This document shows, piece after piece, positions 45,550-56,761 of a DNA stretch of 64,000 nucleotides. Position 1 is the first letter of the stretch, and each line of letters opens with the position of its first letter. Both the position numbers and the translations under genes were made by a program. The notes below the pieces were generated by a model, which made no database searches, was not told where the DNA came from, and saw only the letters and a program-made list of their open reading frames with translations. Source of the stretch: Zhengella sedimenti (GTDB lineage: Bacteria; Pseudomonadota; Alphaproteobacteria; Rhizobiales; Rhizobiaceae); the NCBI RefSeq assembly GCF_046506625.1, contig NZ_JBKFFP010000004.1, positions 124,001-188,000 on the forward strand. The letters run 5' to 3'.

Positions 45550-46739
45550 TCCGGCACCTCGCCGGGATAGATGACGCTCGCCGTGGCGATGGCCGCGATG
45601 CCTTCGCGCCGGCCGACAAAGCCCATCTTCTCGTTGGTCGTCGCCTTGACCGAAATCCGCTCGGCCCCGATGCCGAGCATGGCGCCGAGCGCCGCCGTCA
45701 TGGCTGCCCGATGGGGCCCCACCTTCGGCGCCTCCGCGATCAGCGTGATGTCGGCATTGGCGATGCGCCCGCCCTTCGCCTTCACCAGCCGCACGGCGTG
45801 TTCCACGAAGATATGCGAGGGAGCGCCTTTCCATTGCGGATCGGAAGGCGGGAAATGCGTTCCGATATCGCCTGCGCCGATTGTCGCCAGCAGCGCGTCG
45901 GTCAGGGCGTGCAGGCCGACATCGGCATCCGAATGACCGGACAAGGTCCGGTCATGGGCGATCTTCACGCCGCACAGCCAGACATGGTCGCCCGGCCCGA
46001 AGCTGTGCACGTCATAGCCGTTCCCGGTGCGCACATCGGGAAAGGCCGGGGTCAGAATGCGGTCTGCCATGGCAATGTCCCTCGGCCAGGTGATCTTGAA
46101 GTTGCCGGGCGACCCGTCGATGAGGCGGACCGGCAGGCCGGCCCATTCGGCGATGGCCGCGTCGTCGGTGAAGGTGCGCAACCCGTCCCGCGCGGCCTTG
46201 CGATGGGCTTCCAGGATGGCGGCAAAGGGAAATCCCTGGGGCGTCTGCGCGCCGTAAAGGCCCTCGCGGGCGACCGTGCCGGCGACAAGGCCATCCGCGT
46301 CGCCCTTCTTCAGGGTGTCGGAAACCGGCACCGCGGCCAGCACCCCGTTGCCGGGCGACAGCGCCTCGATGGCGCTGTCGATGATCGCCGTATCGCAGAA
46401 GGGACGCACACCGTCATGGATCAGGACGAAGCCGGGCGGATCGCCAGCCAGCGCTTCCAGGCCGGCCAGAACGGAGCCCTGGCGGTCCGCCGCGCCCGTC
46501 ACCGCGGTCAGGCGCGCGGGATCGAGCCCCGTCGCGGCCTCGCCGAAAAGGCTCCGGTCATCGGCATGGACGACCGCGACGACACGGCGAATGCGCGGAT
46601 GGCCCAGATAACATTCCAGTGCATGGCGCAGCACCGCCTTGCCGCCGATCCGGCGGTACTGTTTCGGTCCGCCGTCCTGACCGGCCCGTTCGCCCCGGCC
46701 CGCCGCAACGACGATTGCATCGTACCTTGCTTCCGCCAT
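45546..46739 (-). CDS. ispDF: Bifunctional MEP cytidylyltransferase / MEcPP synthase
   Basis: 397-residue fusion catalysing two non-consecutive steps of the MEP isoprenoid pathway. The IspD domain (1-about 230) has IVVAAGRGERAGQDGGPKQYRRIGG (nucleotide loop) and LIHDGVRPFCD. The IspF domain (about 238-397) has GNGYDVHSF with metal ligands DxH, GHSDADVGLHALTDALL, and ATTNEKMGFVGRREG. The start at 46739 gives the canonical N-terminus. Divergent from dusB. The fusion is normal in alphaproteobacteria. Confidence 0.97.
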   Translation of the reverse strand: MAEARYDAIVVAAGRGERAGQDGGPKQYRRIGGKAVLRHALECYLGHPRIRRVVAVVHADDRSLFGEAATGLDPARLTAVTGAADRQGSVLAGLEALAGDPPGFVLIHDGVRPFCDTAIIDSAIEALSPGNGVLAAVPVSDTLKKGDADGLVAGTVAREGLYGAQTPQGFPFAAILEAHRKAARDGLRTFTDDAAIAEWAGLPVRLIDGSPGNFKITWPRDIAMADRILTPAFPDVRTGNGYDVHSFGPGDHVWLCGVKIAHDRTLSGHSDADVGLHALTDALLATIGAGDIGTHFPPSDPQWKGAPSHIFVEHAVRLVKAKGGRIANADITLIAEAPKVGPHRAAMTAALGAMLGIGAERISVKATTNEKMGFVGRREGIAAIATASVIYPGEVPE

Positions 46740-46897
46740 GCTTGTCCTTTTGAAGACCCTGTCCTTGCACTGACCGGGGCAAAGCCTTAATCGGCCATCG
46801 CCCTTCACGCCAGTCCGCGGCCCATTATCTTTTGCGGCATTGCGAAAGGCAATTGCAATGCCGTTTGAAACTGTCTAGAAAAGAGGCAGTCTTACAA

Positions 46898-46912
46898 ATG
46901 CACGAAAATTAA
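46898..46912 (+). promoter_or_regulatory. Possible four-codon leader ORF before dusB
   Basis: ATG CAC GAA AAT TAA (Met-His-Glu-Asn-stop) ends 2 nt before the dusB ATG. AAGAGG, the only clear Shine-Dalgarno in the region, is placed for this ATG rather than for dusB. dusB could then be translated by re-initiation. It may also be chance. Confidence 0.35.
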
Positions 46913-46914
46913 TC

Positions 46915-47943
46915 ATGCATGATATCGCAGCATTGGCCGAACCTCTTGCGATCGGCAATGTGACCGTTCCGAACCGGGTATTCCTGGCGCCCATGTCGGG
47001 CGTGACAGACCAGGCGTTCCGCCTGCGCGCCCATCAGGCGGGCGCCGGCCTGACCGTCTCCGAGATGGTCGCCTCCGGCGAGCTTGCGAAGGGCCGTGCC
47101 GAATCGGTCCGGCGGATCCGGCTGGCGGGTGTGCCCGTCCAGTCGGTACAGCTTGCCGGGCGGGAAGCCGCGGCCATGGCCGAGGGCGCGCGCATTGCCG
47201 AGGAGGGCGGAGCCGACATCATCGACATCAACATGGGCTGTCCGGCGAAAAAGGTGACCGGCGGCTATTGCGGCTCCGCCCTGATGCGCGATCCGGACCA
47301 TGCGCTTTCGCTGGTGCGCGCCGTCGTCGCTGCGGTTTCGGTCCCAGTCACGCTGAAGATGCGTCTCGGCTGGGACGGGGACAGCATGAATGCGCCGCTG
47401 ATCGCGCGCATGGCGCAGGACGCCGGCGTTGCCATGATCACGGTGCATGGCCGCACGCGCATGCAGTTCTACAAGGGCAGGGCGGACTGGCGCGCCATCC
47501 ATGCCGTGCGCAAGGCGGTGAGCGTGCCGCTGGTGGCCAATGGTGATGTGGAAACGGCGGCGGACGCGGCCGCCATCCTGGCGCAATCGGGCGCGGATGC
47601 CGTGATGATCGGGCGCGGCCACTACGGTCAGCCCTGGCTTGCCGGATCCATCGCGCGGGCCGCCGGTGCGGCCGGCGGCCAATTGCCCGTGCCGGCAGGC
47701 GGGGAAGCACTTGCCGAGTATGTCATCGAACATTACCGCGCCATGCTTGCGCTTTACGGCGAACAGTCCGGCCTGCGCCAGGCGCGCAAGCATCTGGGCT
47801 GGTATCTCGACCGCCACGCCCCGGCCTGTCCGCAAGACAGGCGCGCCGCAATCATGACCGGGACCGATCCGCAAGCCGTGATCGATGCGCTGCGGATGGT
47901 CCTGACCAATACGACCTTCACCCAGACACGGAGAGCCGCATGA
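46915..47943 (+). CDS. dusB: tRNA-dihydrouridine synthase DusB (NifR3)
   Basis: FMN enzyme reducing uridine to dihydrouridine in tRNA; 342 residues. The N-terminus has VFLAPMSGVTDQAFR, the catalytic Cys is near residue 118 in MGCPAKKVTGGYCGSALM, and ITVHGRTRMQFYKGRADW follows. It overlaps ntrB by ATGA, the nifR3-ntrBC arrangement of rhizobia. A palindrome ATCATGCATGAT (46912-46923) covers the start codon, and no Shine-Dalgarno of its own is visible. Confidence 0.95.
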   Translation: MHDIAALAEPLAIGNVTVPNRVFLAPMSGVTDQAFRLRAHQAGAGLTVSEMVASGELAKGRAESVRRIRLAGVPVQSVQLAGREAAAMAEGARIAEEGGADIIDINMGCPAKKVTGGYCGSALMRDPDHALSLVRAVVAAVSVPVTLKMRLGWDGDSMNAPLIARMAQDAGVAMITVHGRTRMQFYKGRADWRAIHAVRKAVSVPLVANGDVETAADAAAILAQSGADAVMIGRGHYGQPWLAGSIARAAGAAGGQLPVPAGGEALAEYVIEHYRAMLALYGEQSGLRQARKHLGWYLDRHAPACPQDRRAAIMTGTDPQAVIDALRMVLTNTTFTQTRRAA

Positions 47944-49082
47944 AGCCGGCCGCGCAAACGCTGACAAGCACGGCCGACCCGGCCCAGCTCGTTCTCAACA
48001 CGATCCGTCATCCCGTCATCATGGTCGACGAGAAGGGCTACATCACGTTCGCGAACGCCGATGCGGAATCCTTTTTCCGCTCGTCCTCGGCGATCCTCGC
48101 ACGCAACCGGCTGGACCAGTTCATTCCCTTCGGTTCGCCGCTGGCCACGCTGGTGGATCAGGTGCGCGAGCGCCGCGCGCCGGTCAACGAATACCGGGTG
48201 GACATTTCCTCGCCGCGTCTCGGGCCGGACAAGGTGGTGGACATCTATGTCGCGCCGGTGATCGAGATCCCCGGTTCCGTCGTGGTGATGTTCCAGGAAC
48301 GGACCATGGCCGACAAGATCGACCGCCAGATGACCCATCGCGGCGCGGCCCGCTCCGTCACCGGGCTGGCGGCCATGCTGGCGCACGAGATCAAGAACCC
48401 GCTGTCGGGCATTCGTGGCGCGGCGCAATTGCTTGAACTGTCGGCTTCCGACGAGGATCGCGCGCTGACGCGGCTGATCACCGACGAGACCGACCGGATC
48501 GTCGCGCTCGTCGACCGCATGGAAATCTTCTCCGACGAACGGCCCGTGGACAGGGCGCCCGTCAACATCCACGTGGTCCTCGATCATGTGAAGGCTTTGG
48601 CGCTCAACGGCTTTGCCCGCAAGCTGCGCATCAGCGAGGATTACGATCCGTCGCTGCCGCCGGTCTATGCCAACCGTGACCAGCTCGTGCAGATCTTCCT
48701 CAACCTGGTGAAGAACGCGGCGGAGGCGCTCGGCGAGCGGGGCGATGGCGAGATCACGCTGTCGACGGCCTTCCGGCCAGGCATCCGCCTGTCGGTTCCG
48801 GGCACCGCCGAACGCGTGTCGCTGCCGCTGGAATTCTGCGTGCGCGACAACGGCCCCGGCGTTCCCGAGGACATCCTGCCCTATATCTTCGATCCCTTCA
48901 TTTCCACCAAGACCAATGGCTCGGGCCTGGGCCTTGCCCTGGTCGCCAAGATCGTTGGCGAACATGGCGGGGTGATCGAATGCGACACGTCGGTGCGCGG
49001 GACCACCTTCCGCATTCTCATGCCCGCCTTCAAACCCGGCATCAACGAGACCGGCGACATGCTGCCGGCAACGGAGAACTGA
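47940..49082 (+). CDS. ntrB: Nitrogen regulation sensor histidine kinase NtrB
   Basis: Cytoplasmic kinase/phosphatase of NtrC controlled by PII proteins; 380 residues. PAS domain about 20-110, phospho-accepting H149 in AHEIKNPLSGIRGAAQ, and HATPase motifs NLVKNAAEAL (N box), VRDNGPGVPEDILPY (G1) and GSGLGLALVAKIVGEHGG (G2). Cotranscribed with dusB and ntrC (3-bp gap). Confidence 0.96.
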   Translation: MKPAAQTLTSTADPAQLVLNTIRHPVIMVDEKGYITFANADAESFFRSSSAILARNRLDQFIPFGSPLATLVDQVRERRAPVNEYRVDISSPRLGPDKVVDIYVAPVIEIPGSVVVMFQERTMADKIDRQMTHRGAARSVTGLAAMLAHEIKNPLSGIRGAAQLLELSASDEDRALTRLITDETDRIVALVDRMEIFSDERPVDRAPVNIHVVLDHVKALALNGFARKLRISEDYDPSLPPVYANRDQLVQIFLNLVKNAAEALGERGDGEITLSTAFRPGIRLSVPGTAERVSLPLEFCVRDNGPGVPEDILPYIFDPFISTKTNGSGLGLALVAKIVGEHGGVIECDTSVRGTTFRILMPAFKPGINETGDMLPATEN

Positions 49083-49085
49083 CCC

Positions 49086-50543
<1,458 letters not shown>

Positions 50544-50605
50544 ACGTGAATCCGCCTCAATTTCACCATTGGCCGCCAATAGAGCTTCCGTTCGCGCGTA
50601 TTTTG

Positions 50606-50633
50606 TTGCAGAATCGCCACATTGCGTTGCAAT
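50606..50633 (+). promoter_or_regulatory. Possible ntrY promoter with a palindromic -10 region
   Basis: In the 174-bp gap between ntrC and ntrY, TTGCAG (50606-50611) and TGCAAT (50628-50633) are 16 nt apart. The second element is the right arm of ATTGC-GTT-GCAAT (50621-50633). The match to sigma-70 consensus is modest. Confidence 0.35.
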
Positions 50634-50717
50634 AGGGTCACGCTCGGCTGACGCGCCAAAACCGAAACGGGTGGACGGTTTCTCGTGCTGGATCGCATGA
50701 CGAAGGAGAGGAACGGC

Positions 50718-52964
50718 ATGACGCCGGGCGAGGGGCGCAGGCTGCTTGCCCTGCCGGGTGTCCTGACGGTCGTCGCAGCCCTTCTGGTTGCCGTCGTTTC
50801 CTTCGTCATCCTGATGGGCCTGACGCCCATCCGTCCCGACGAGACGACGACGCTCGTGCTGATCGCCATCAATGCGGCGCTTGTGCTGACACTGATCGTC
50901 CTGATCCTGCGCGAGGCGCGCCGGATCATCCAGTCGCGCCGCGTCGGGAAGGCGGCTTCCCGGTTGCATGTGCGCATCGTCGCGCTGTTCTCGCTCGTCG
51001 CAGCCGTTCCGGCGATCATGGTCGCGATCGTCGCCTCGATCACGCTGGATGCGGGCCTCGACCGCTGGTTCGAGATCCGCACCCGCGCCATCATCAATTC
51101 CTCGCTCTCCATCGCCGAAGCCTATATCCGCGAGAACGCCGGGAGCCTGCAGGGGACCACGCTCTCCATGGCCGGTGACCTGGACCAGAACCGCCTCCTG
51201 TTCAGTCTCGACAAGGGCGGCTTCCGCAAGTTCCTGTCCGATCAGGCCAATGGCCGCGCGCTTGCCCATGCCGCCCTGATCAACGCGCAGGGCGCCTTTG
51301 TGATGACGGCCGAGACAGCGGCTGATTTTCCCATGCCGGAGCCGTTTCCGGAGGTCATTGAGCAGGCACAGGACGGCCGTCCGGTGCTCATTCCGCCGCG
51401 CTTCCGCAATCTTGTCGGTTGCGTGGTGAAGCTGCGCGAACTGGAAGACGGCGACCTGTTTCTCTATACGGTGCGCGTTGTCGATCCGGAGGTCATCAAG
51501 GCGCGCCAGATCGTTGCCGCCAACGTGGCCGAATACCAGGGGCTGGCCAACAACCGCACATCCACCCAGGTCGCCTTCGCGCTGCTCTATCTGGGCGTGA
51601 CGCTGGTCGTTGTGCTGTCGGCGATCTGGACCGGCATCGCGGTCGCCGACCGGCTGGTGCGCCCGATCCGCCAGCTGATTGGCGCCGCCGACGAGGTTTC
51701 CACCGGCAATCTCGACGTCCGCGTCCCCGTCCGGCTTTCAGACGGCGACGTCGCCTCGCTTGGCGACACCTTCAACAAGATGCTGGCGCAGCTGAAAAGC
51801 CAGCGCAACGAACTGCTCGCCGCCAAGGACCAGATCGACGAACGCCGCCGGTTCTCCGAGGCCGTGCTGTCCGGCGTGACAGCGGGCGTGATCGGCGTTC
51901 AGTTCGACGGGTCGATCTCGCTCGTCAACCGGTCGGGTGAGCAGATGCTGGGCGTCCTCTCCGCCGATGTGGAAGGAAAGAACCTGTCGGAAATCCTGCC
52001 GCATATCGGCCAGGTCTTCGAGATCGCGCGCAACTCCGGACGTCCCGTCTGGCGCGAGCAGACGGCCTTCTACCGGAACGGGATGGAGCGGACCTTCAAC
52101 GTGCAGATAACGGTGGAGGATTCCGACGACGAGGACCACGCCTACGTTGTCACCGTCGACGACATCACGGATCTGGTCACGGCGCAGCGAACCTCCGCCT
52201 GGGCGGATGTGGCGCGCCGCATTGCCCATGAGATCAAGAACCCGCTGACGCCGATCCAGCTATCGGCCGAGCGTATCCGCAGGCGCTACGGCAAGGTCAT
52301 CACCGAGGACCGCGAGGTGTTCGACCAGTGCACCGACACGATCATCCGCCAGGTTGGCGACATCGGGCGCATGGTGGATGAATTCTCGGCCTTCGCGCGG
52401 ATGCCGAAGCCGTCCATGGAGGAAACGGACCTGCGCGAGGCATTGCGCGAGGCGTCGTTCCTCGTCGAGGTTTCCCGCAGCGAGATCGCCTTCGAGCGGG
52501 CCTTCATGGACACGCCGCTGCCTGGCCGCTTCGACAATCGCCTGATGGCGCAGGCCGTCGGCAATCTCGTCAAGAACGCCGCCGAATCCATCGACGGGGC
52601 GATGGTGGAAGACCCTTCGCTGAGAGGGGTGATCCGCATTGCCGCCCGGGTGGAGAACGGACGGATCGTCGTCGAAGTGATCGACAATGGCCGCGGCCTG
52701 CCGCGAGACAACCGCCAGCGCCTGCTGGAACCCTACATGACAACGCGGGAGAAGGGCACGGGCCTCGGGCTGGCCATTGTCCGCAAGATCATCGAGGACC
52801 ATGGCGGCACGCTCAGCCTGCACGATGCACCGGCATCGTTTCACGGCGGACGCGGCGCGATGATCCGCATCATGTTGCCTGCGACCGGCGCCGGCAGCGC
52901 CCGGTCACGGGAAGGGGCGCAAACGCAACAAGAAGAAGACCGGAAGGTGGACCATGGCGTCTGA
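50718..52964 (+). CDS. ntrY: Nitrogen regulation transmembrane sensor kinase NtrY
   Basis: 748-residue membrane kinase paired with NtrX. Two N-terminal helices (VLTVVAALLVAVVSFVILM; LIAINAALVLTLIVLILRE), a third near residue 90, an extracytoplasmic region, another helix (VAFALLYLGVTLVVVLSAIW) and HAMP (DRLVRPIRQLIGAADEVS). Then a PAS domain and the kinase core with His in AHEIKNPLTPIQLSAERI and GTGLGLAIVRKIIEDHGG. The ATG at 50718 has AAGGAGAGG 6 nt upstream; upstream starts at 50685/50697 are weaker. It overlaps ntrX by 11 bp. Confidence 0.95.
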   Translation: MTPGEGRRLLALPGVLTVVAALLVAVVSFVILMGLTPIRPDETTTLVLIAINAALVLTLIVLILREARRIIQSRRVGKAASRLHVRIVALFSLVAAVPAIMVAIVASITLDAGLDRWFEIRTRAIINSSLSIAEAYIRENAGSLQGTTLSMAGDLDQNRLLFSLDKGGFRKFLSDQANGRALAHAALINAQGAFVMTAETAADFPMPEPFPEVIEQAQDGRPVLIPPRFRNLVGCVVKLRELEDGDLFLYTVRVVDPEVIKARQIVAANVAEYQGLANNRTSTQVAFALLYLGVTLVVVLSAIWTGIAVADRLVRPIRQLIGAADEVSTGNLDVRVPVRLSDGDVASLGDTFNKMLAQLKSQRNELLAAKDQIDERRRFSEAVLSGVTAGVIGVQFDGSISLVNRSGEQMLGVLSADVEGKNLSEILPHIGQVFEIARNSGRPVWREQTAFYRNGMERTFNVQITVEDSDDEDHAYVVTVDDITDLVTAQRTSAWADVARRIAHEIKNPLTPIQLSAERIRRRYGKVITEDREVFDQCTDTIIRQVGDIGRMVDEFSAFARMPKPSMEETDLREALREASFLVEVSRSEIAFERAFMDTPLPGRFDNRLMAQAVGNLVKNAAESIDGAMVEDPSLRGVIRIAARVENGRIVVEVIDNGRGLPRDNRQRLLEPYMTTREKGTGLGLAIVRKIIEDHGGTLSLHDAPASFHGGRGAMIRIMLPATGAGSARSREGAQTQQEEDRKVDHGV

Positions 52965-54315
52965 CATTCTCATCGTCGACGACGAAACCGACATTCGCGA
53001 GCTTGTGGCGGGTATCCTTGAGGACGAGGGACACGAGACGCGCACCGCCCACGACAGCGACAGCGCGCTGGCGGCGATCACGGAGCGGGTGCCGCGGCTT
53101 GTCTTTCTCGACATCTGGCTCCAGGGCTCCAGGCTCGACGGGCTTGCCCTGCTCGACGCGATCAAGAAGATGCATCCGGACCTGCCGGTCGTCATGATTT
53201 CCGGCCATGGCACGATCGAGACAGCCGTCTCTGCCATCCGGCGCGGCGCCTATGATTTTATCGAGAAGCCGTTCAAGTCGGACCGTCTGATCCTGATCGC
53301 GGAGCGGGCGCTGGAAACCTCCAAGCTCAAGCGCGAGGTTTCGGAACTGAAGAAACGGTCCGGCGATTCCTTCGACCTGATCGGCAATTCCAACGTGATG
53401 ATGCATCTGCGCCAGATCATCGAGCGCGTTGCGCCGACCAACAGCCGCATCATGATCGTCGGGCCGTCAGGGTCGGGCAAGGAAGCCGTGGCGCGCGCGA
53501 TCCATGCCCAGTCGGCCCGCGCCACCGGCCCGTTCGTGACGATCAACGCAGCCGCGATCACGCCGGAGCGCATGGAGATCGAACTGTTCGGCACCGAGTC
53601 GAACGGGGCCGAGCGCAAGGTCGGCGCGCTGGAGGAGGCCCATCGCGGAATCCTCTATCTCGACGAGGTGGCCGACATGCCCCGCGAAACCCAGAACAAG
53701 ATCATGCGGGTCCTGGTCGACCAGCAGTTCGAGCGGGTGGGCGGTACGCGGCGGGTGAAGGTGGATGTGCGTATCATCTCGTCGACGGCGCGAAACCTGG
53801 AAGCCATGATCGCAGAAGGTGCGTTCCGCGAGGACCTCTATCACAGGCTTGCCGTGGTGCCGGTCGTCGTCCCGCCGCTGGCCGACCGGCGCGAGGACAT
53901 TCCCTACCTGGCGGACTATTTCGTCAGCCAGATCGCCCGCCAGTCCGGCATCAAGCCGCGCCAGATCGGCGACGATGCGATGGCTGTCCTCCAGGCGCAC
54001 AACTGGCCGGGCAATGTGCGCCAGCTGCGCAACAACGTGGAACGGCTGATGATCCTGGCGCGTGGCGATGATCCCGAATCGCCGATCACCGCCGACCTCC
54101 TGCCCGCCGAGATCGGCGAGATGATGCCGCGCACGCCGAGTCAGACCGACCAGCACATCATGGCCCTGCCGCTGCGCGAGGCCCGCGAGATGTTCGAGCG
54201 CGATTACCTCGTTGCCCAGATCAACCGGTTCGGCGGCAATATCTCGCGCACGGCGGAATTCATTGGTATGGAGAGGTCCGCGCTTCACCGGAAGCTGAAG
54301 TCGCTGGGCGTTTGA
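52954..54315 (+). CDS. ntrX: Nitrogen regulation response regulator NtrX
   Basis: 453 residues: receiver with D53 (FLDIWLQGSRLDG), AAA+ domain with a Walker A variant GPSGSGKEAVAR, Walker B ILYLDEVADMPRE, and a Fis-type C-terminal helix-turn-helix (GNISRTAEFIGMERSALHRK). The place where NtrC has GAFTGA instead reads NGAERKVGALEEAH, so the sigma-54 contact loop is missing. It probably regulates without classical sigma-54 activation. Role includes nitrogen, redox and envelope control in relatives. Confidence 0.95.
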   Translation: MASDILIVDDETDIRELVAGILEDEGHETRTAHDSDSALAAITERVPRLVFLDIWLQGSRLDGLALLDAIKKMHPDLPVVMISGHGTIETAVSAIRRGAYDFIEKPFKSDRLILIAERALETSKLKREVSELKKRSGDSFDLIGNSNVMMHLRQIIERVAPTNSRIMIVGPSGSGKEAVARAIHAQSARATGPFVTINAAAITPERMEIELFGTESNGAERKVGALEEAHRGILYLDEVADMPRETQNKIMRVLVDQQFERVGGTRRVKVDVRIISSTARNLEAMIAEGAFREDLYHRLAVVPVVVPPLADRREDIPYLADYFVSQIARQSGIKPRQIGDDAMAVLQAHNWPGNVRQLRNNVERLMILARGDDPESPITADLLPAEIGEMMPRTPSQTDQHIMALPLREAREMFERDYLVAQINRFGGNISRTAEFIGMERSALHRKLKSLGV

Positions 54316-54334
54316 GGAAGGGCGGGGACCTGCC

Positions 54335-55711
54335 ATGCGTGTCATCATCTGCGGAGCGGGCCGGGTGGGCTACGGCATTGCCGAGCGCCTGGCGGCGGAA
54401 GAAAACGACGTGACCGTCATCGACACGTCGCCGGAACTGATCCGTGCCATCCGCGACACGCTCGACGTGCGCGGTTTCGTCGGACACGGTTCGCACCCTG
54501 AAGTGCTCCAGGCCGCCGGCGCCGAACAGGCCGACATGATCGTCGCGGTCACGCTGCATGACGAGGTGAACATGGTGGCCTGCCAGGTCGCCCATTCGCT
54601 GTTCAACGTGCCGACCAAGATCGCGCGCATCCGCTCGCAATCCTACCTGCGCAAGCACTACCAGGACCTGTTCTCGCGCGATCACATGCCCATCGACGTC
54701 ATCATCTCGCCTGAAGTCGAGGTGGGCGAAATGGTGCTGCGGCGCATCGCATTGCCCGGCGCGACGGATATCGTGCGTTTCGCGGAAGGCAACGTGGTCA
54801 TGGTGGCCATCGAGTGCATGGAGGAATGCCCGGTCATCAACACGCCGCTGGCGCAGTTGACGGAGCTGTTTCCGGACTTGCCGTCGACCGTGGTCGGCGT
54901 GTCGCGTGACGGCAAGGTGTTCATTCCCCATTCCGCCGACCAGCTTGCAGCCGGCGATCTCGCCTATGTGGTCACCGAAAAGGGCCAGGTGAAGCGCACG
55001 CTCGGCCTGTTCGGGCACGAGGAGCCGGAAGCCAAGCGCATCGTGATCGTCGGCGGCGGCAATATCGGCCTGTTCGTCGCCCGCACGCTGGAAGGCCGCC
55101 AGGCCAACGCCAAGGTCAAGATCATCGAGAACAACCGCGAGCGCGCCATCGACATCGCCGACCAGCTGAACCGGACGGTCGTGCTGCATGGCGATGCACT
55201 CGAACAGCGCCTGCTCATGGAAGCCGACATCGCCGATGCCGATCTGATGGTGGGCCTGACCAATGACGACCAGGTCAACATCCTCGCCTCCGCCATGGCC
55301 AAGCGGCTTGGCTGCAAGTCGAATCTCGTTCTGATCAACAATCCGGGCTTCCACGAATTCGCCCGCACGCTCGGCATCGACGCCTATGTGAACCCGCGCA
55401 ACATCACCATCTCGCGCGTCTTGCAGCATGTGCGCCGCGGCCGTATCCGCGCGGTCCACACCATCCAGCGCGGCGCCGCCGAGATCATCGAGGCCGAGGC
55501 ACTGGAAACGTCATCGCTTGTGGGCGCGGAACTGCGCGAACTGGACCTGCCGGATGGAATGCGGATCGGCGCCATCTGGCGCGACGGAAAGATGACCAAG
55601 CCCGGAGGCTCGGTGAAGATCAGGCCCGGCGACAGGGTGGTGATCTTCGCGATGCAGGGGGCCGTGAAACAGGTGGAGCAGATGTTCCGGGTCAGCCTCG
55701 AATTCTTCTGA
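54335..55711 (+). CDS. trkA: Trk potassium transporter NAD-binding subunit TrkA
   Basis: Cytoplasmic gating subunit of the Trk K+ uptake system; 458 residues with two tandem RCK units. Rossmann motifs are VIICGAGRVGYGIAERL at the N-terminus and IVIVGGGNIGLFVARTL near residue 235; each is followed by a TrkA-C domain. No trkH/trkG permease gene is in the window. Located between ntrX and dat as in other members of the order. Confidence 0.95.
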   Translation: MRVIICGAGRVGYGIAERLAAEENDVTVIDTSPELIRAIRDTLDVRGFVGHGSHPEVLQAAGAEQADMIVAVTLHDEVNMVACQVAHSLFNVPTKIARIRSQSYLRKHYQDLFSRDHMPIDVIISPEVEVGEMVLRRIALPGATDIVRFAEGNVVMVAIECMEECPVINTPLAQLTELFPDLPSTVVGVSRDGKVFIPHSADQLAAGDLAYVVTEKGQVKRTLGLFGHEEPEAKRIVIVGGGNIGLFVARTLEGRQANAKVKIIENNRERAIDIADQLNRTVVLHGDALEQRLLMEADIADADLMVGLTNDDQVNILASAMAKRLGCKSNLVLINNPGFHEFARTLGIDAYVNPRNITISRVLQHVRRGRIRAVHTIQRGAAEIIEAEALETSSLVGAELRELDLPDGMRIGAIWRDGKMTKPGGSVKIRPGDRVVIFAMQGAVKQVEQMFRVSLEFF

Positions 55712-55759
55712 CCGCCGCGCCCGCCAAGAAAAACCAGCCCTTTTCGGAGACCGGATCCC

Positions 55760-56623
55760 ATGCCCCGCATCGCCTATGTCAATGGCCGTTACGTTCCCCA
55801 CCGGGAAGCGGTCGTCCACGTCGAGGATCGCGGCTACCAGTTCGCCGACGGCGTCTATGAAGTCTGCGAGGTGGCCCGCGGCTACATCATCGACATCAGC
55901 CGCCATCTGGACCGGCTGGCGCGCTCGCTGCACGAACTGGACATCGCATGGCCGATGCACCGCGATGCGCTGGAAGTGGTGATGCGCGAAGTGGTCCGTC
56001 GCAATCGCGTCGCCAACGGATTGGTCTACCTGCAGGTCACGCGCGGCGTTGCACCGCGCGATCATGTCTTTCCCAACCCGCCCGTCCGGCCTTCGCTCGT
56101 CATCACCTCACGGCGGACAGACCCCGCGGTGGCGGCGGCACGGGCGGAGAAGGGCATCGCGGTCGTCACCGTGCCGGAAAACCGCTGGGAACGCGTCGAC
56201 ATCAAGACCACCGGCCTGCTGCCCAATGTCATGGCGCGCCAGGCGGCGAAAGAGGCCGGGGCCTCGGAGGCCTGGTTCGTTGACGATGACGGCCTGGTCA
56301 CCGAGGGCGCGGCGACCAATGCCTGGATCGTCACCGGCGACGGCATCCTCGTCACGCGGCCGGCCGAGTTCGGCATCCTGCGCGGCGTCACCCGGACCAC
56401 GGTGTTCGACGTGGCCGCTTCGCTTGGACTGGCGATCGAGGAGCGCCCGTTCAGCGTGGAGGAGGCGATGGCGGCGCGCGAGGTCTTCATCACCGCGGCG
56501 ACCATGCTCGTCATGCCTGTCGTGCGCATCGATGAACGGACCGTTGCGAACGGAATTCCCGGTTCGATTGCACTTTCGCTGCGCAAGGCCTTCTTTGACA
56601 TTGCAGAAAAGACCATGGTTTGA
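55760..56623 (+). CDS. dat: D-amino acid aminotransferase (class IV)
   Basis: PLP enzyme of fold type IV, 287 residues, producing D-glutamate/D-alanine from keto acids. Substrate-binding segment VEDRGYQFADGVYEV near residue 20-35, PLP lysine near 150 in DIKTTGLLPNVMARQAA, and the cofactor phosphate loop in EGAATNAWIV. A branched-chain aminotransferase or aminodeoxychorismate lyase role is possible, but length and the YQFADGVYEV motif favour D-aminotransferase. Located between trkA and hfq. Confidence 0.9.
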   Translation: MPRIAYVNGRYVPHREAVVHVEDRGYQFADGVYEVCEVARGYIIDISRHLDRLARSLHELDIAWPMHRDALEVVMREVVRRNRVANGLVYLQVTRGVAPRDHVFPNPPVRPSLVITSRRTDPAVAAARAEKGIAVVTVPENRWERVDIKTTGLLPNVMARQAAKEAGASEAWFVDDDGLVTEGAATNAWIVTGDGILVTRPAEFGILRGVTRTTVFDVAASLGLAIEERPFSVEEAMAAREVFITAATMLVMPVVRIDERTVANGIPGSIALSLRKAFFDIAEKTMV

Positions 56624-56761
56624 TAACCGCAGGAAACGGAGAGGGCGGACTGTTTCTTTTGTGTTGCTGTGTCAGGCCGTCTGCCATCGCCAGATTGCTG
56701 CCGGTCGCCGGTGACAATGCCCCCGGATTGTCAATCAAGAATGACACGGTGAAAGAAAAAA

